From the NCBI GenBank assembly GCA_014898415.1, contig RCTD01000018.1, forward strand, positions 935,001 to 999,000: a stretch of 64,000 nucleotides of DNA. The letters run 5' to 3'. A model generated the notes under the pieces. That model did not search any database, was not told where the DNA came from, and was given only the letters and a program-made list of their open reading frames with translations. This document shows, in pieces, positions 1 to 13,575 of the stretch; the stretch's first letter is position 1, and every line of letters begins with the position of its first letter. The stretch comes from Stromatinia cepivora (taxonomy: Eukaryota > Ascomycota > Leotiomycetes > Helotiales > Sclerotiniaceae). A program made the position numbers and the translations under genes.

Positions 1-473
1 TCCCTACCATTTCCGTATCCGACGAATGGTTCCTCATAGATCGATCGCGTCGACGGGGGCGGCACGTGAAAGTAGGAGATATAGTATCTTTTGACTCTGT
101 GGTTGAGCCGGGAGAAAAGGCTTTCAAGAGGGTTTTGGGGGTGGAGGGGGATTGTGTTATGATGGGGACGCCGGGGACGGGGGATACGAAGATGATTAGG
201 GTGAGTTTCCAAGGCGAATGAGGAGATGGGCTTGGAGAGGGAGAGAGGCTAATTGGTTTGTAGATTCCTCAGGGACATTGTTGGTTGGTGGGAGATAATT
301 TGGAATGGTCGAGGGATTCGAGATTGTTTGGCCCGGTACCTATGGCTCTTATTAAGGGGAAAATCATTGCTAGAGTTCTGCCGTGGAGCGATAGGAAATG
401 GTTCGAGAATGAGTTGCAGCCAGAGCCGAGAAGAACCTGGTTACAGAGTATATATACCTGGTTTACGACGTGA
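1..473 (+). CDS. Mitochondrial inner membrane protease subunit, Imp1/Imp2 family (5' truncated by the window edge)
   Basis: This is the C-terminal part of an S26-type signal peptidase that removes sorting signals from proteins sent to the mitochondrial intermembrane space. Exon 1 is read from base 3 to 200, the intron is 201-263 (GTGAGT..TAG), and exon 2 is 264-473. The visible 135 residues carry the family's lysine box (FKRVLGVEGD, with the presumed catalytic Lys in KRV) and the box GDNLEWSRDSR followed by FGPVPMALIKGKI. The catalytic serine box and the membrane anchor would lie upstream, outside the window. The match to the NSTDSR-type box and the IKGKI stretch leans towards Imp1 (human IMMP1L) rather than Imp2, but I cannot settle this. 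It converges on the vac8 gene. Confidence 0.85.
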
Positions 474-977
474 TGAACAGATGAATCACCTCAGTTTAAA
501 AGGAAGAGCGTTTCAAGACGAACAATTTACTTATGAATAAGTACATATGATTCTTTTCAAAGTGATGCCATGGTAGATGGCCAGTCAAGCCCTAATATAA
601 TCAAAAATAAACATCACCGAATCTCAACAAGATACATTATTTTGTTGTCCTTGAGCCACGAATGTCATGTGAGAATTCTTGATATTCCGAGCAATTATTG
701 AAATTGGATATCATAACGTCCTATCTAATTACATGAATAACAAGTAAAGTTCCATATGAGCTGTAATAAGTTATTGAAGGGAGACGTCGTGAAAAGATAT
801 ACTGTAGTAACAAGAACCTCTGAAGGTTTGTCATGAAAAAACAGGAATAAAGTTGTGCAGCGCCCTCGCTCTGCCAATGCTCGCTACAAACTATTATGCC
901 TTTGGTTATACTCCTAACACCGTGCCCTTCCCATAGCTAGATGCAAATAACAAAGAAATCTTTTCCCGTGCAATCGC
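474..977. other. Convergent 3' spacer
   Basis: Five hundred bases between the stop codons of the protease gene and vac8. It should hold both 3' ends. I see no further gene, repeat or RNA here. Confidence 0.6.
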
Positions 978-3104
978 TCAACCTTCGATATGGGACGACT
1001 TTCCATTTTGTCCGAGTAGTTGTAATGATCTTTGAGCAAGTTGAATAACTTCTCCCTCACCATCTTCTTCGCCTTCGTCATCAGATTCAATTTGTTTGTC
1101 GGAAATAGTCTTAATCATTTGTCCAATCTCTTCCGATTTTCCAATCAAGGCTATTAATTTCTTATCCTCGGACTCCAATAGTTGTAATAAGGTCCAGATT
1201 GCAATATGTTGGAAGGTTGGATCTCCGCTAGCAAGGAAGCGTTTTAGATAACCGTGAATGCCTCCGTGTGGTTCTGTCCAGGCTGAAATGAAGATGGAGT
1301 AATCACCGACTGCAATTCATTAGCATTGAAAGTTGTAAAGCATGATACCATTATTAAAACTTACCTTTGGAAGACAAGTTGCCAAGCGCCGCAGCACTGT
1401 TACCTTGAACTTCGATACTTGCGGAATCTGTTAACGGAATAAGGACATCGAACACCCCTAGATTGAGAAGTTGAGTCTTGAGATCGTCACTTAAGGCCAA
1501 TACAGCGATAGCGGCTGTCATTTCGGATTGAACACTAAGGGCCACATCCAGAACAAGTTGTTTGCATTTTTGAACAGCTCCGGCTTGTAGAACAAGTTCC
1601 TTGTTTCGGTCAGAACTAGCAGCAAGGTTACGAAGTGTCGAAATTGCGTGGCACTGAATTTCTTCATTATCGGTGGAACCTAGTAAATCAACTAATGGTT
1701 TAAGGAAGCCGGCATCAATAATTGGGGATTCGTTTAATGGATGTATCGATATGTTGCGTATGCAAGCGACAGCTGAAAGTATTAATGGTAGATATGAGGA
1801 TTGTAAAAGTCGTAATAATGGAGCTAAACCGCGAGCGCGCACAATTTCCAGTTGGTACTTGTCGTCAGAAGCCAGATTTCGTAGAGCTAGAGCTGCTTGA
1901 CATTGAACTTTAGGTGATGATGAATCCATGAGGTTCACAAGAGACTGTATGAGTCTATTCTCGTTCAGGGCGAGTTTTTTGCGGTTATTAGCATCAACAG
2001 CGATATTACTCAAAGCTGTTGTGCAGTAGTATTGTACATCTACATCTGAAGATGAGAGGAGTTGTACTAAGACGGGTATGGCACCAGCATTAACCAGCTG
2101 CTGGCGATTCTCATCTGAATATCGTTAGTGTCTGGAAATATCATGTCGACAAGGTTACTGCTTACCGGAATGGGTCATGTTCAATAAAGCACCAGTAGCA
2201 TTTCTCTGTACACGCATGTCTTTAGATTTTGCTAGACGAGTAAGAGGCCCCAATGCCCCTGATCGTGCGATCTTGGCCTTATTATCCTCGTGTGTTGCCA
2301 AATTGGTAATACAACCAACTGCGTTACATTGCACCTCGACATTCGGGGACATCATCTGTCGGATGAGAGGTGTAAGGCCCCCAAGAAGTACAATTGCTAC
2401 TTTGTTTTCCGCTACGTTGTGTGTTAGCTTAGTTCGTACTACAGGGGGGAAGCATAACTCACTGTTAACTGCCAGATTCCCAAGAGCTGCGCTAGCCGCT
2501 CGCTGCACCTCGATATCGGGGCTTTGCAGGAGGAAGAGTATCGGCTCGAGGGTATCTCTATCTACTTCACGGACATCTGCGAGGCGTCAGTACTTAATCC
2601 CCTGCAATAAAAATATTCTAATCCTCTCCGCCCTGGAGTTCTGCCATCGGAGTACTTGTATGCGAGGCGGTCCATTGATACGAGCCATGCACTCCCTACT
2701 CAAGTCCGGCATTGCGTATTTACATCCATCCAGGTGTATAACAAAGACGTACCTCGTTCGGTTATCTCAGCAAATGTTAAACTAGCACTTCGCTGAAGAT
2801 CGACGTTATCAGAAAATACCAAGGTACTCAAAGCTCGTAAAGGTTCGCCGGAGAAAAAGTCGGTCTCGCCGCGCTGAGAAGATCGTCAGATTAGACATCA
2901 AATATATTATCATCATAGGCCTTCCTTACGTTCTCGAGGTATTGTAGAAGGTCTGCCACTGCTTCTCTTTCGCTTTCTGCAAGCACTGGCTCATATAAGC
3001 CATCTCGGGATTTACCTGCATAAGTTCATAGATAAGTGAATGATTTCAAAAGATATGATCTCACGATGCATACCTCCGCAGCAAGAAGAGCAGACACCAC
3101 CCAT
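978..3104 (-). CDS. vac8: Vac8, armadillo-repeat vacuolar membrane protein
   Basis: Vac8 is a lipid-anchored scaffold on the vacuole that acts in vacuole inheritance, vacuole fusion, the nucleus-vacuole junction and selective autophagy. The model has seven exons: 3074-3104, 2930-3015, 2753-2873, 2463-2576, 2166-2411, 1365-2114 and 978-1309. It gives 559 residues with all phases matching. The N-terminus [11 protein letters not shown] shows the N-myristoylation glycine and cysteines suitable for palmitoylation. About residues 40-500 are tandem armadillo repeats (for example [15 protein letters not shown] and [14 protein letters not shown]). The end, [10 protein letters not shown] to [10 protein letters not shown], is the conserved Vac8 C-terminal block, followed by an acidic stretch near residues 524-536. 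The 31-nt first exon is easily missed; the lipid-anchor motif and phase support it. The gene diverges from snf4 across 3 kb. Confidence 0.95.
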
Positions 3105-6076
3105 TTCTCGATGTTAGTCCCGTAGGACTAGTGATGGTGGTAAATTGTAAGGTCGGGATTCAGTTGTTTTTGTTGTTGGAATGAGGGCGAGTAGTCGAAC
3201 AAAGCGAAGCTATAGGAAGGGGAAATGGCATGAATTTTCGTTTCGTATTATATTATAGGAAGGGTCTATGACCATTCAAAGGGGAGTAGCGATGTTGATT
3301 ATTGGATGGATTAAATCTTGATAAAGAAGGTTCGAGGATTGAGTTGGCGGAAGCTTTTTTGGTTTTCAAGCAGCTTTCGGTCTTTCACCTACTTAATTGT
3401 ACACCACGCCGGCCTGTACACGCTACACGCCATAGAAAGTCAACGCACGGACCATGGGTCTACTTACACTATTGCTAAAATAGAAAAGGTCGAAAGAAGA
3501 ATAAATATTAAATATTTTGATCCTTGTTAGAATTGGAGAACTTGGAGTTGACATAAATCACATGCAGTTGAATTATTCTTATTAATGTTAACTTTTTAAT
3601 ATCATATTAATTATCTAGATAAGTATATAGATTATTTATGAAAGGCCTTTTGTTTTTATTTATTTAAATAAGATTTCTTTTATAAGAGATGATTAAGTAA
3701 CTGGCTTTTACATATCTATCTACTAGGTAGTAGTATCTATGTTTTATGAAAAAGGGTCTCGTGAACAAGCCAACAATGTTTCAATGAGCATCAACAACCT
3801 CACACTTTTCTTCTCATAACCCAACTGACTGCAAAAGGTTACGAGATACTCCGTATTTTGTAAGGTTATCGCGACAACTACGGTTCTTATGTAGATCCCC
3901 TGCAAATCTCCAGCCTCCTCTTCCATCAAACGAAAACTAACTGGAGCCTCGCGGCTAATCGTGGTTAAAGATATCCAATAGATAGCATAGAATGATAGAT
4001 AGAAGTCATAGACTCCTAAAAGTTCAAAACACTCGGCCGAGTTGTCTTGGATCTTTATAAAACAGGATAACTTAAGAACCACTTTCTCTCCTTATCTGAT
4101 GATACCATATTAGCATAGCGCTCATCTCCCCATCCTCGATAATTCAACTTTGACAATTCCCTGAACCTGGGTAGTCAGTCCGTTCATAAGGCTATCTCAA
4201 AAGTAATAAGAACATCAACACAACCCATATACAAGCAACATAACAATGATAACATTCAAGTTCCAAGTTTCAAGTCTCAACACATTAATTGCTCAGTAGG
4301 GGTAGGGTAAACTTCATACAAACAACATTTATTACTATCCTTCAACAAATAAATTTTCACTTGTATGCAAAAAGCTTTTCACATTGATTTATCTATCATG
4401 TATCCACATCTATCAATTATGTATGGTACACTACCCATTTACACCGATATTTTGCCCCAATAAAAAAAAAGATGCAAACGCATACACCCACTTCAAGCCT
4501 CACCAAAATACCAATGGATAAGACAGGGATTATTCTCGAAGCCGGGTACCGATACAGTAACAACCAACTGTTTTATATCGACGTGTTTTCCTAGTGATGG
4601 CATTGATTCTTGAAGATCAATGATGTGGATGTACTCCGTGCAGACTCCAGAGGGGTTTCAGACATTGATTTTACCGTCATATCTCCCACTTTTGATTATG
4701 CAAGATGCTGAAATCATCCTGTCATGAAGAGACTCTGTGATAGCCACCGTTCTAAATATTTTCCGAAGAAGGTGCAGGTATGTTAGCCACAACGACTCTC
4801 AGATTCGAGTTCATGCATGTAGGTCCAAGGACAGGGAAAAGAGCCTCAAGAAGCATTTGGTTATCCTAGACGATTAAGATGAGTGGACGCCTATGTTATT
4901 CAAGATAAGTAGTCTCTTCATCCTTCAAGAGGGGAACCTGGAAGGGGATTTTCTAAAAGATTGCTCAAAATTTATTCAAGCATCGATTCTCTTCAATCGA
5001 ACCGCCAGGATTTGTTGATTTACTCTTACCATTACGAAATAGTCTTCCCACCGAAGTTTAGACAAGACATGGAAAGTCCCCTCCCATCTTTGGATAATCC
5101 AGTCGGGAGAATCGCACCAATTCAGAGTCATGTTTTGGGTCAAAATGAGTATCAAGATGACTTTTTCTTTTTTTCTGCGAAGAGATTTTTGATCACTTCC
5201 ATGGGTGGATGGTATGAGCTGGCATCGTGAGAAAATGTCCTTGCATTTCAAAAATGGTATAGTGAGTGGATACTCAAAGAACTAATCCGGGGAAGAGAAC
5301 CGAGACTGTAACGGGAATTCCCAAAAAGAGAACTGGATTACGCCAAAATGATGTATGTATTTGAAGTAGCTTGTACCGAGTGAACCAAGATAGACAGGAT
5401 GATTGCAGTCTTCTCACCCAAGTAGTTTTATACAACTCCTCTTATAAACTTCGGCAAACACTTGCCATCACCGATGTCTCTATTACATGAGACTGCTTCA
5501 AAGAGCTAGACGCTGGATATCTGTATGTATTTAGCAGTACAGTACCGAGAGCAGAGAGCAGCAAGAAATGACCGAACCACTCAAGGGTTTCTTTCCCCTC
5601 AAGCTCGAACATGAAGATCTTAAAATAGTTGAGATCTACTAGTTACCTACTAGGTAGGCTAGGTAGGCTAGGTATAGGTATAGGTATAGGTACCGGTACT
5701 TGAACTGATAATAAATTAGTAGGTATCTCGCTGTCTAGTAGGTACTCGGTCATATACTTCAATATTACGGTAAATAAAGTGACTCTATAATGCAGAATCA
5801 AAAGAGACTCGATTAATATTTTGGGCTGATCATAGAAATTCCCCAGAAAACACACCCACATGAAAATCCTTACCCCACCTTCTTCGTGACTTTTGTTCTA
5901 GCTTTCAAAGTTCAACCTAAGATTACCGTTTTCAAGCTTCGCGATTTACAGTACAACCTACGAATCCTCTTATGATTATACTTCAATTTATTTCTTATTG
6001 AAGTTTCAACCAACTCTACCTCTGTCCACCCTCCCAATATCGATGTGCTCCCCACGAATTGTCCCAAACATAATCC
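3105..6076. other. Divergent intergenic region between vac8 and snf4
   Basis: Three kilobases separating two divergent genes. It contains AT-rich stretches (3590-3680) and a TAGGTA tract, listed separately. Short open frames here have no recognisable sequence, start context or splicing pattern. I see no gene. Confidence 0.55.
5651..5692. repeat. TAGGTAGGC/TAGGTA short tandem tract
   Basis: Direct repeats of TAGGTAGGC followed by (TATAGG)n. Similar tracts recur near 12520 and 18370, and look typical of this genome's intergenic DNA. It lies about 390 bp upstream of the snf4 start codon. Confidence 0.7.
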
Positions 6077-7471
6077 ATGTCTGATATGGCAGAAGAGATA
6101 CGGCCAGCGGCGCCCAACCCCGCAGATTCCTTCACATCACAACCACCGGTTATCGCTAGACATGATCACGAGTCGCGCATAGCTCAACCTTCAACATTCC
6201 TTCTTCCAAGAGGGAAGGTCGCCGAAATGCATCAAGAAAGGCTGCAGGAGCAGCCGCAGGGGGAAAAGCCGCAGGAAAAGCCGATGAGTACGCTCGACAG
6301 GGACCAGCAGAAGGGTCTGGTAAGATAATTTCAGTTATCGCTTGTTCTATCAAGATAGTCATATAAAGTCATTTATGGGATAGTCGTGGGGGTTTGTACT
6401 TCGAGTACTACGCGGGGCTGACATACTTGATTCAACAGAAATCGATTCGAGATTTCCTCAAGCGCCGTACAAGTTACGATGTCCTACCTCTTTCCTTTCG
6501 ACTCATCATCCTTAACACCGATTTACTTGTCAAGAAGAGCTTGACCATCCTTCTACAAAATGGTATACAACAGCCCTAACTCTACCAGATTATACCTCAA
6601 TTGCTGATCTCTGAACCCTGTAGGTATCGTTTCAGCCCCGCTATGGGATTCTCACACCTCAACCTTTGCTGGCCTTCTTACGACCTCGGACTATATAAAT
6701 GTTATCCAATACTACTGGCAGAATCCAGAAGCTCTCAATCAAATAGATCAATTTAAATTGAGTAGCTTAAGAGGTAGAGTCCAACATTCTGGATCGGTTG
6801 AGCATTAGGCTGAATTCATCACAGATATCGAAAAGGCAATTGGCGTACTACCTTTGGAGACAGTGTCGGTACATCCCGCGCGACCTCTTTACGATGCTTG
6901 TCGCGAAATGTTACAGACCCGGGCCCGCCGTATCCCACTGGTTGATGTCGATGACGAAACGGGAAAAGAGATGGTGGTCAGTGTGATTACACAATATCGT
7001 ATCCTGAAGTTTATTAGTGTCAATGTCGACGAGACGGAATTCCTGAAGAAAAGTGTATCGGAAATCAAACTAGGAACGTATGGGGACCTGCAAACCGCAA
7101 ATATGGACACTCCAGTGATCGATGTTATACATATGATGGTCAAACACAGCATTTCGAGCGTTCCCATTGTTGACAAAGATTCGCGAGTACTTAACCTTTT
7201 CGAGGCTGTTGATGTAATCACGATTATCAAGGGTGGTGTATACGATGGTCTGACTTTAACTGTGGGAGAAGCTTTGGCGAATAGGGCAGAAGACTTTGCC
7301 GGAATTTATACTTGCAGTGAAGAAGACAGGTTAGATTCGATCTTTGACACGATTCGAAAATCTAGAGTGCATCGATTGGTGGTTATAGATGAAGAGCAGC
7401 ATTTGAAGGGAGTGATCTCTTTATCAGATATTTTGCAGTATGTACTCCTACATGGAGAAGACGATGATTGA
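6077..7471 (+). CDS. snf4: Snf4, AMP-activated (SNF1) kinase gamma subunit
   Basis: Snf4 is the regulatory gamma subunit of the SNF1/AMPK complex. It senses adenine nucleotides through CBS domains and relieves autoinhibition of the kinase under low glucose. Four exons (6077-6319, 6439-6562, 6624-6773, 6825-7471) give 387 residues in frame. After a disordered N-terminus, four CBS repeats are visible: from KSIRDFLKRRTSYDVLP (about residue 82) to SDYINVIQYYW, from PLETVSVHPARPLYDAC, from LGTYGDLQTANMDTPV, and the last containing SRVHRLVVIDEEQ and VISLSDILQYV. The start at 6077 is the first in-frame ATG; a second ATG three codons later could also be used. Introns are 50-120 nt. Confidence 0.95.
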
Positions 7472-8068
7472 GCCTGTCCGATATTGGCCATGATACTACG
7501 AGGATGGATAGGCGTTGCATAGCGATTTGGCGTACAGGCACAAACCTGATCTCACTGGTCATTTAAATGGCCACAAATAGATGTGATTGGGCGATTTATT
7601 CATATTCGTTAATACCATTTTGTCGGCTCGGACTAAGGATAATATGGCAAGTTTTGGGAATGGCTTGTGAATATTTTATGGATTATGGGCAAAGGACTTG
7701 CAATTCAGGAATTTTACCCCCTTTAAAATGCTTCGACAGACTACTGTGCATTTCAAACATAGCCGAGGACTTGGGATGATTCTAAGTGGATTTACCATTC
7801 TAGAATGAAGATTTCATTTTGATTGAACTTCTAGTGGTTCATTGTTGGAGCACTCGAAAATGGCTTGGTTGTAAGTCGCGGTTTCTTCTTTTGTCGTTAC
7901 AAGCTCGTGAAAAATGCACCTAGCCTTTCTCTTAATCTTTAAAGGGCAGGAACGATCTTCCTAGAAAGCCAATCTGCCATTTCTGTTGATACTAAAGAGT
8001 ACATCCCAAAATTTTTTACAAATGACAAACAACAATTAAAGATTGCTGGAAATCATCCAGCAATCAAA
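7472..8068. other. Spacer between snf4 and the RhoGAP gene
   Basis: Six hundred bases between two genes on the same strand, expected to hold the snf4 3' end and the RhoGAP promoter. No other feature is seen. Confidence 0.55.
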
Positions 8069-11000
8069 ATGCCACCTAACAGTTATCGTCTTAATTCAAG
8101 GGCATCATCAGCTACTTTATCCCTCAGGCGACAACAGCAAGAAGCACCTCTATTCACAGATGATGCAAGCATTGCTCAAAATTTACTACGAAGCCAAGTA
8201 ATTCCTATCAGACGAGCATCCATCAGAGCATTCCCATCAGATCTAAATATTCCCTTAGGCTCATACGGAGATGGTCCTTCTAACACCGATCAACCTTCCA
8301 ATATCGGGCAGCAGCCTAGAATTCGGCGTGGTCTTTGCAGTAGTAATACCTGGACTTCTTCAAGTGAAGGTGGTGAGTCTGAGAATGATGATTCGGATGA
8401 TCGTACACATTTCATAGAAGAGTTCAACCGACTGGCGGAAAAGGTCTGCAAATAGTTTCATTGTGACATGACGAATACAGCTAATGCTCCGTAGCATGGT
8501 GTACGAAAATTTATTCCAAGTGAATACGAGGACACTCCTGTAAGTTAACACTTACATTCATTACTTCAAGTACTTACTTCAGATTCAGTGCATCGAAGAT
8601 GGACCCGATAAACATGGTAACTGGCTATCCCGAAAGATCTTCAGGCGGACATCCTCATCTCAGACGCCCGTTGTCAAGTCCAAGAAAGCGGAACGACGAG
8701 ATCTCAAAAAAATGCGCAGCATTAGTGACTCCTTGCGATTGAAGGGCAGACGAGACTCACTCAAAGATAGAGATTTGGTTGAACTTGTTCGTCTGTGTGG
8801 ATCAAGTCTATTATACCTTCCTGCCGAATATGCTCCCAGCAGCTTGACTTTACCAACATGCATTCGTGCTACAGCTCAATACTTGATACAGCACGGTATG
8901 TTACATTACGACCTACAACGCGCTGTACAATTCCTAAGTGCTGATTGATGTGCAGCTCCTACCACCCGGGGTGTGTTTCGTATACCGGGCTCTCAACACA
9001 CAATCGGCCTCATTTATGAACATTACTGTTCTAAAGGAGACGAAGGACACATTGCGGGAACAGTAAGATGTCCGACTTTACCAGACCATATCGACTGTGA
9101 TGTGCACGACGTTGCATCTGCGTTTAAGAGATTTCTCTCTGGTATCCCTGGTGGTATTTTGGGGTCACTTCCACTGTTCGATGCTCTCGTATCAATCCAA
9201 ACACATCTTAGGGGTGATCCAGAGTTGACACGAACTAAGCATAGCAAGGTTCGAGCAAGACTTATTGCTTTGTCCATATCGACTTTAAGATCAACATATA
9301 GAAGAGAGCTTATATGTGCAGTCTTGGGACTACTCTGTATGGTCGGCCGTGCAGCCGAAACGGCACGAAGGGAAGACGATAAGGGCAGGCCTCTCCCTAC
9401 TTCAGATCTTATGGGCTATAAACCATTAGGAGTTTGTTTCGGTCCCCTCCTCGTCGGTGATCTAATGGATAACTACAATATCCGCTTAGCGAACGGCCAC
9501 GGTAGCTTGGTCCTCACTCCTTTGAGTCCACCAAAAACTAAGAAGGAGAGGAAGAAATACAAGAGTGCAGAAGAGGGAGTCACTTTTAACAATACAGTTG
9601 ATAAAATCAAGGTTGCCTGCGAAATTATGGAGATGCTCATCACTCATTGGCGTGATATAGTTCGCCATATGAAGAACCTAGACGCTCTCACAGCCGTTGA
9701 TGGATGCAAAAGTCTAGGTCTTCGGGGTAGAAAAACACCCATGTTACGCCCTTCAATGTCGGAGTCCTTCTCCTTGCGGAGGCCTCCCGACTGGACTTAT
9801 GACAAACCTGAAAGGAATATTGACAGGGGTCAATCTCCAACGCCTCCACAGCGTAAGCTTTCGCCTCGTTCATGTCCAGTGCATATCGACACATCGGGTA
9901 ACAGCGGCGATATTACACAACATCGAGCACTCGACGACTCCGCTCATTCCTCGCAGCTAGATCCCTTATTAGTCACAAAACAACGATCACGTCAACGACT
10001 GTTACCGGGAGAAGCTCTTAAGAATGCAAAATCTACAAGTGCTCTTTCGGCGGCTTTGGTACAGGAGCATCCCGATGAAAACGACTTTGAAGATAGCAAG
10101 CTGAGTTTCATGCAAACTCCACAAAGTGCCGGGCCATCCCTTTCTACGAAAAACGGAAAAGGAAATGATCAAAAGAGTCCAGCTGTTGAACATACTAGTA
10201 GACTTCATGTCAAAGGTATTGTTCGAAGGTTCGAAAGCGAATCAACTGAAGTTGAAGTCCTGTTACCTGACACAGATTCCAAAGACTTTGGCCATGATAA
10301 GACACCTAAAGCAGAATCAAGCAGACAATCACCGGATAGGCATTCCAAGGAGACGAAGACGAACAGTCCATCTCCTCTCTTGCATGATAACAATCGAATA
10401 TCTATGCAAGGCTCTTCGTCAACTTATCGGAATAACCCATCTAGTAGAGATAATCATATCAGATTCGCGCCCAGTACATCTCATATTCAAGAGAGCAAGG
10501 ATCCTCGGAGACGTCAAGGTTTTACAAGTTCTGATCCCTCGAAGGGGAATAGTTCTATCGATCCACTTTCTCGAGTCTCACATGAGGATGACTTGGCATC
10601 CTTAGCTGTGCTGGGACAGGCTCTGGAATCGCCTGACATGTCAATGAAATCGATAAAGTCTACTGAAAAATTTGAGAAGTCAACAAAACATGATTCTGGG
10701 ATAGACATTCATGAAAGAACGGAAGCTGAGAAACCTAATACACCAAACTTTTCACGCCCTCAAGCACCTCGCAACAATGTTTCCGATTCACCAAAGTCCG
10801 CAACAATACATAGACACGATGGCCAATCCAGCAGTAAAAGTAATTTCTCACAAAAGACTGGTTCTGCTGCACCTCTCGTTACAACATCAGTGGAGCCTAG
10901 AGTCACGCAGGCGAAAGGAAAACGTCCTCATGAAACTGCTTCGCCAGCTACCTTGTCAAAAGTTGCTTCGATCAGAGAAATGTTCCGGAAGCGAAAATCC

Positions 11001-12287
11001 GAGAGTCGTTCGTCAAAATCAAATGAAGATCACCACAAAAGTGAACCTTCTAGGTCAGTCATAGAGCATCATGTAGAACCCCGTTCACGAAAGATTCCCA
11101 CTCCTGAGCCCACTAGCACGCCAAAGAAGGTCAGTGTCAGGGCCATGGCAGAAAAATTCGACACCGTGAAGGCAACACCTCCTCTTCCAATATCACCAAC
11201 TCCAGTCAAATCTGCTCAACCAGTACCCACAACATCTGTCGACAGTCGAAGAGGCGGTGGTGTTATTTCACCCTATACCATCAATCCACCGCCATCACCA
11301 TCAAGATCAATTGCATCTATTAAATCTGGAAAGTCTATTCGGTCTTTCCGCAATGTCGGTTTAGCCCAGAGATTTCAACAAACTCAAGAACAGTCATCGC
11401 CTACCAAGATACCAGCTCCAAAGAGAGTTTTGAGAGATTTCGTACCAGAACCTACTCCACCTAAAGCTATAATTGAGGATTCTCACGAGGACTCTGTATT
11501 TTCAGTGAAACTACCACTTTCTACTCCCAACTCGCTTTCTGTTCCACTTAAGCCAGTGGGAAATCAGCCACCTATGCAAATTCGGACAGCTGGAATGGAT
11601 GGTGCATATAGTAGTATTGGTAGCTCAGACACCCTGGCTCTAACGTCATCCGAGTTTGAAGCTGCACATAAATTTATACATTCGCAATCGCTACTCGCTC
11701 ATGATGCAACACTTTCAAAGAATACTTTGACTCGTGGGAATACAGTCTTGCACTCGCAAATACGCAGTCTTCAACAGCAGGTAAATGAGAAGACTGAGCA
11801 AGTACGGCATTTACAACGACTAGTTGAAATGAGGTCGAGCTCTGATACTGAGCATATTAGTTTGGCGGAGCAGCTGAGAGAAGCAAGGGAAGAAGTGGAG
11901 ACGTGGAGAAGAAGGGCAGAAGGAGCAGAGAGAAAGCTGGAGTTAATGGATATTATCAATGCTAGAAACAATGCAAGGATGGAGGAGCAGCGGGGACTGA
12001 GTTACCAGACTAGAGGTGTTCAAGCTGGGGATGATATTAGTATGCATGGACGGGGATATAGTGTTGATGGCGGCATGAGGAGAATGATTTTGAAAAGGAG
12101 GATGGTCGATACTATGAGCTCGGAGGATAGTACTGGAAGTAATGGTACTGTTGTTAGAGAGAGGAGTAGAAGAGACGAGAATGGGAGTGAGATTGATATG
12201 GACATCATTTCTGATCAGGCTGGACATAATAATTGGGCAAGTCAGACACTTTCTATTATGGATGGTCTTAAAAGTTGGGAAAATTGA
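8069..12287 (+). CDS. Large RhoGAP-domain protein with C-terminal coiled coil
   Basis: This is a predicted GTPase-activating protein for Rho-family GTPases, which control polarity and the actin cytoskeleton. Four exons (8069-8443, 8495-8539, 8583-8895, 8956-12287) give 1354 residues in frame. The RhoGAP fold spans roughly residues 205-420: VELVRLCGSSLLYLP, then GVFRIPGSQ with the putative arginine finger at about R253, then DVHDVASAFKRFL, then a CFGPLL motif late in the domain. From about residue 440 to 1150 it is Ser/Pro/Lys-rich and looks disordered, with many SP/TP sites. Around residues 1169-1243 a coiled coil (LHSQIRSLQQQVNEK onward) is visible, then a basic tail. The usual ELPxPL loop of GAPs reads GIPGGIL here. 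I do not assign a Rho partner or a named orthologue. Confidence 0.88.
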
Positions 12288-12535
12288 TGAGTCGTATTTA
12301 TGTTCTGGAAGTTTTTATTTTGGTAACGGGTAGGCAAGATGATAAAGGAGAGGGGGTGTAGCAGTTATGGGTGATGTTTTTAAAAGGCTTCCTGTTTTTT
12401 TAACTTGTATTATATCCTTATGTTCTTGAGATGAGAAGAGTGGAGGTGAAGAGTCGAAAACCTGGAGGAGAGTTGGCAAATATTATTCGGATGAGACGAG
12501 AGTTGAAATATTCATTTATAGATAGGTAGGTAGGT

Positions 12536-12564
12536 AATGGAATGGAATGGAATGGAATGGAATG
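12536..12564. repeat. (AATGG)n microsatellite
   Basis: Five perfect AATGG copies followed by AATGC, just after a (TAGG)n run. Confidence 0.85.
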
Positions 12565-13061
12565 CCAGGTTAGCGAATAGTCTTTTACATATGGATACGG
12601 GATTCACTTGGTGTTTTGACAGGTATAGGTACTCTAATTTCATGATTCTTTCACTATTCGCTTTTTGGTGGTGGCGCTAGTGTGGTTCTTGTTTACGCTT
12701 GACTTTTTGAATTCTTTGGATTTTTGAATCCTCAAGTTTGGAGAGAGGGAAAATTGTGGGAGATTAGAATCGATAACTGACAAGGGAACGATATGATAAT
12801 ACCATACAAGACAGGAAAAGAAAAGACAATACAAGACAACGGTGCGTAGGAGATAGATATTGATTTGTGGCTAGGTAGAGATTACAGGTAGAGGTTACAG
12901 CTAGGGATTCCTGGGATTTAGTTACTACGGTTTTTGTACTATTGTACTACGGTTTTCGTATTCTGGCCTTGGGGTTTTATTTTAGGAAAGTTGTTTGTTG
13001 AAGGTTGTTGGTGAAAATCTGGGAGGATAGGATATTTGGTTTCTACTGTTTCAACTCTACA

Positions 13062-13114
13062 ATTCTGCAACTCTGCAACTCTGCAACTCTGCAACTCTGC
13101 AACTCTGCAACTCT
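13062..13114. repeat. 8-bp tandem repeat, unit CAACTCTG
   Basis: About six nearly perfect copies of the 8-bp unit, flanked by degenerate CAACTCTA copies. It lies about 460 bp upstream of the gene at 13576. Confidence 0.85.
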
Positions 13115-13575
13115 ACGGCTTTCTTCTAGTCTCTTGTTTATTTGGGTTTCTGATCTCTATTTGAAGAGTTTGGGAAAGGTTTAAGAGAGGAAAGGAAGAG
13201 AGTTTTGAAGTGTTGAAGGGTTGAGGTGTTGATTGTAGAAGGATATGAGAGAAGGATAAGTGAGGAAGATATTAAAGGGAAGGGAGACAGGGAAAGAAAA
13301 AAGGAAAGGGAAAAGAAGAGGAAGAGAGTATTTGGTATTCTTGTATCGGCGCGGATATCAATCTTGACATCGAAGCTAGTATCAATATTGGATATCAACA
13401 CGACCTCAATCATCTACCAAAACTGCAAGTCGAAGTATTATCGATCTCGAAATTTCACGATTTTAGGATTCTACGACTTTAAGTCTTTCCGGCTCTTTAA
13501 GTGGGAATTCATCACCCGCAGCATACACACAGCATACGAAGACATCATTCATACAACAAGATATCATAAAATACA

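Larger units (their letters stand above)
12288..13575. other. Spacer rich in simple repeats
   Basis: Contains the RhoGAP 3' end and the upstream region of the next gene, with two short tandem repeats listed separately and a purine-rich stretch at about 13170-13330. No gene is supported. Confidence 0.5.
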
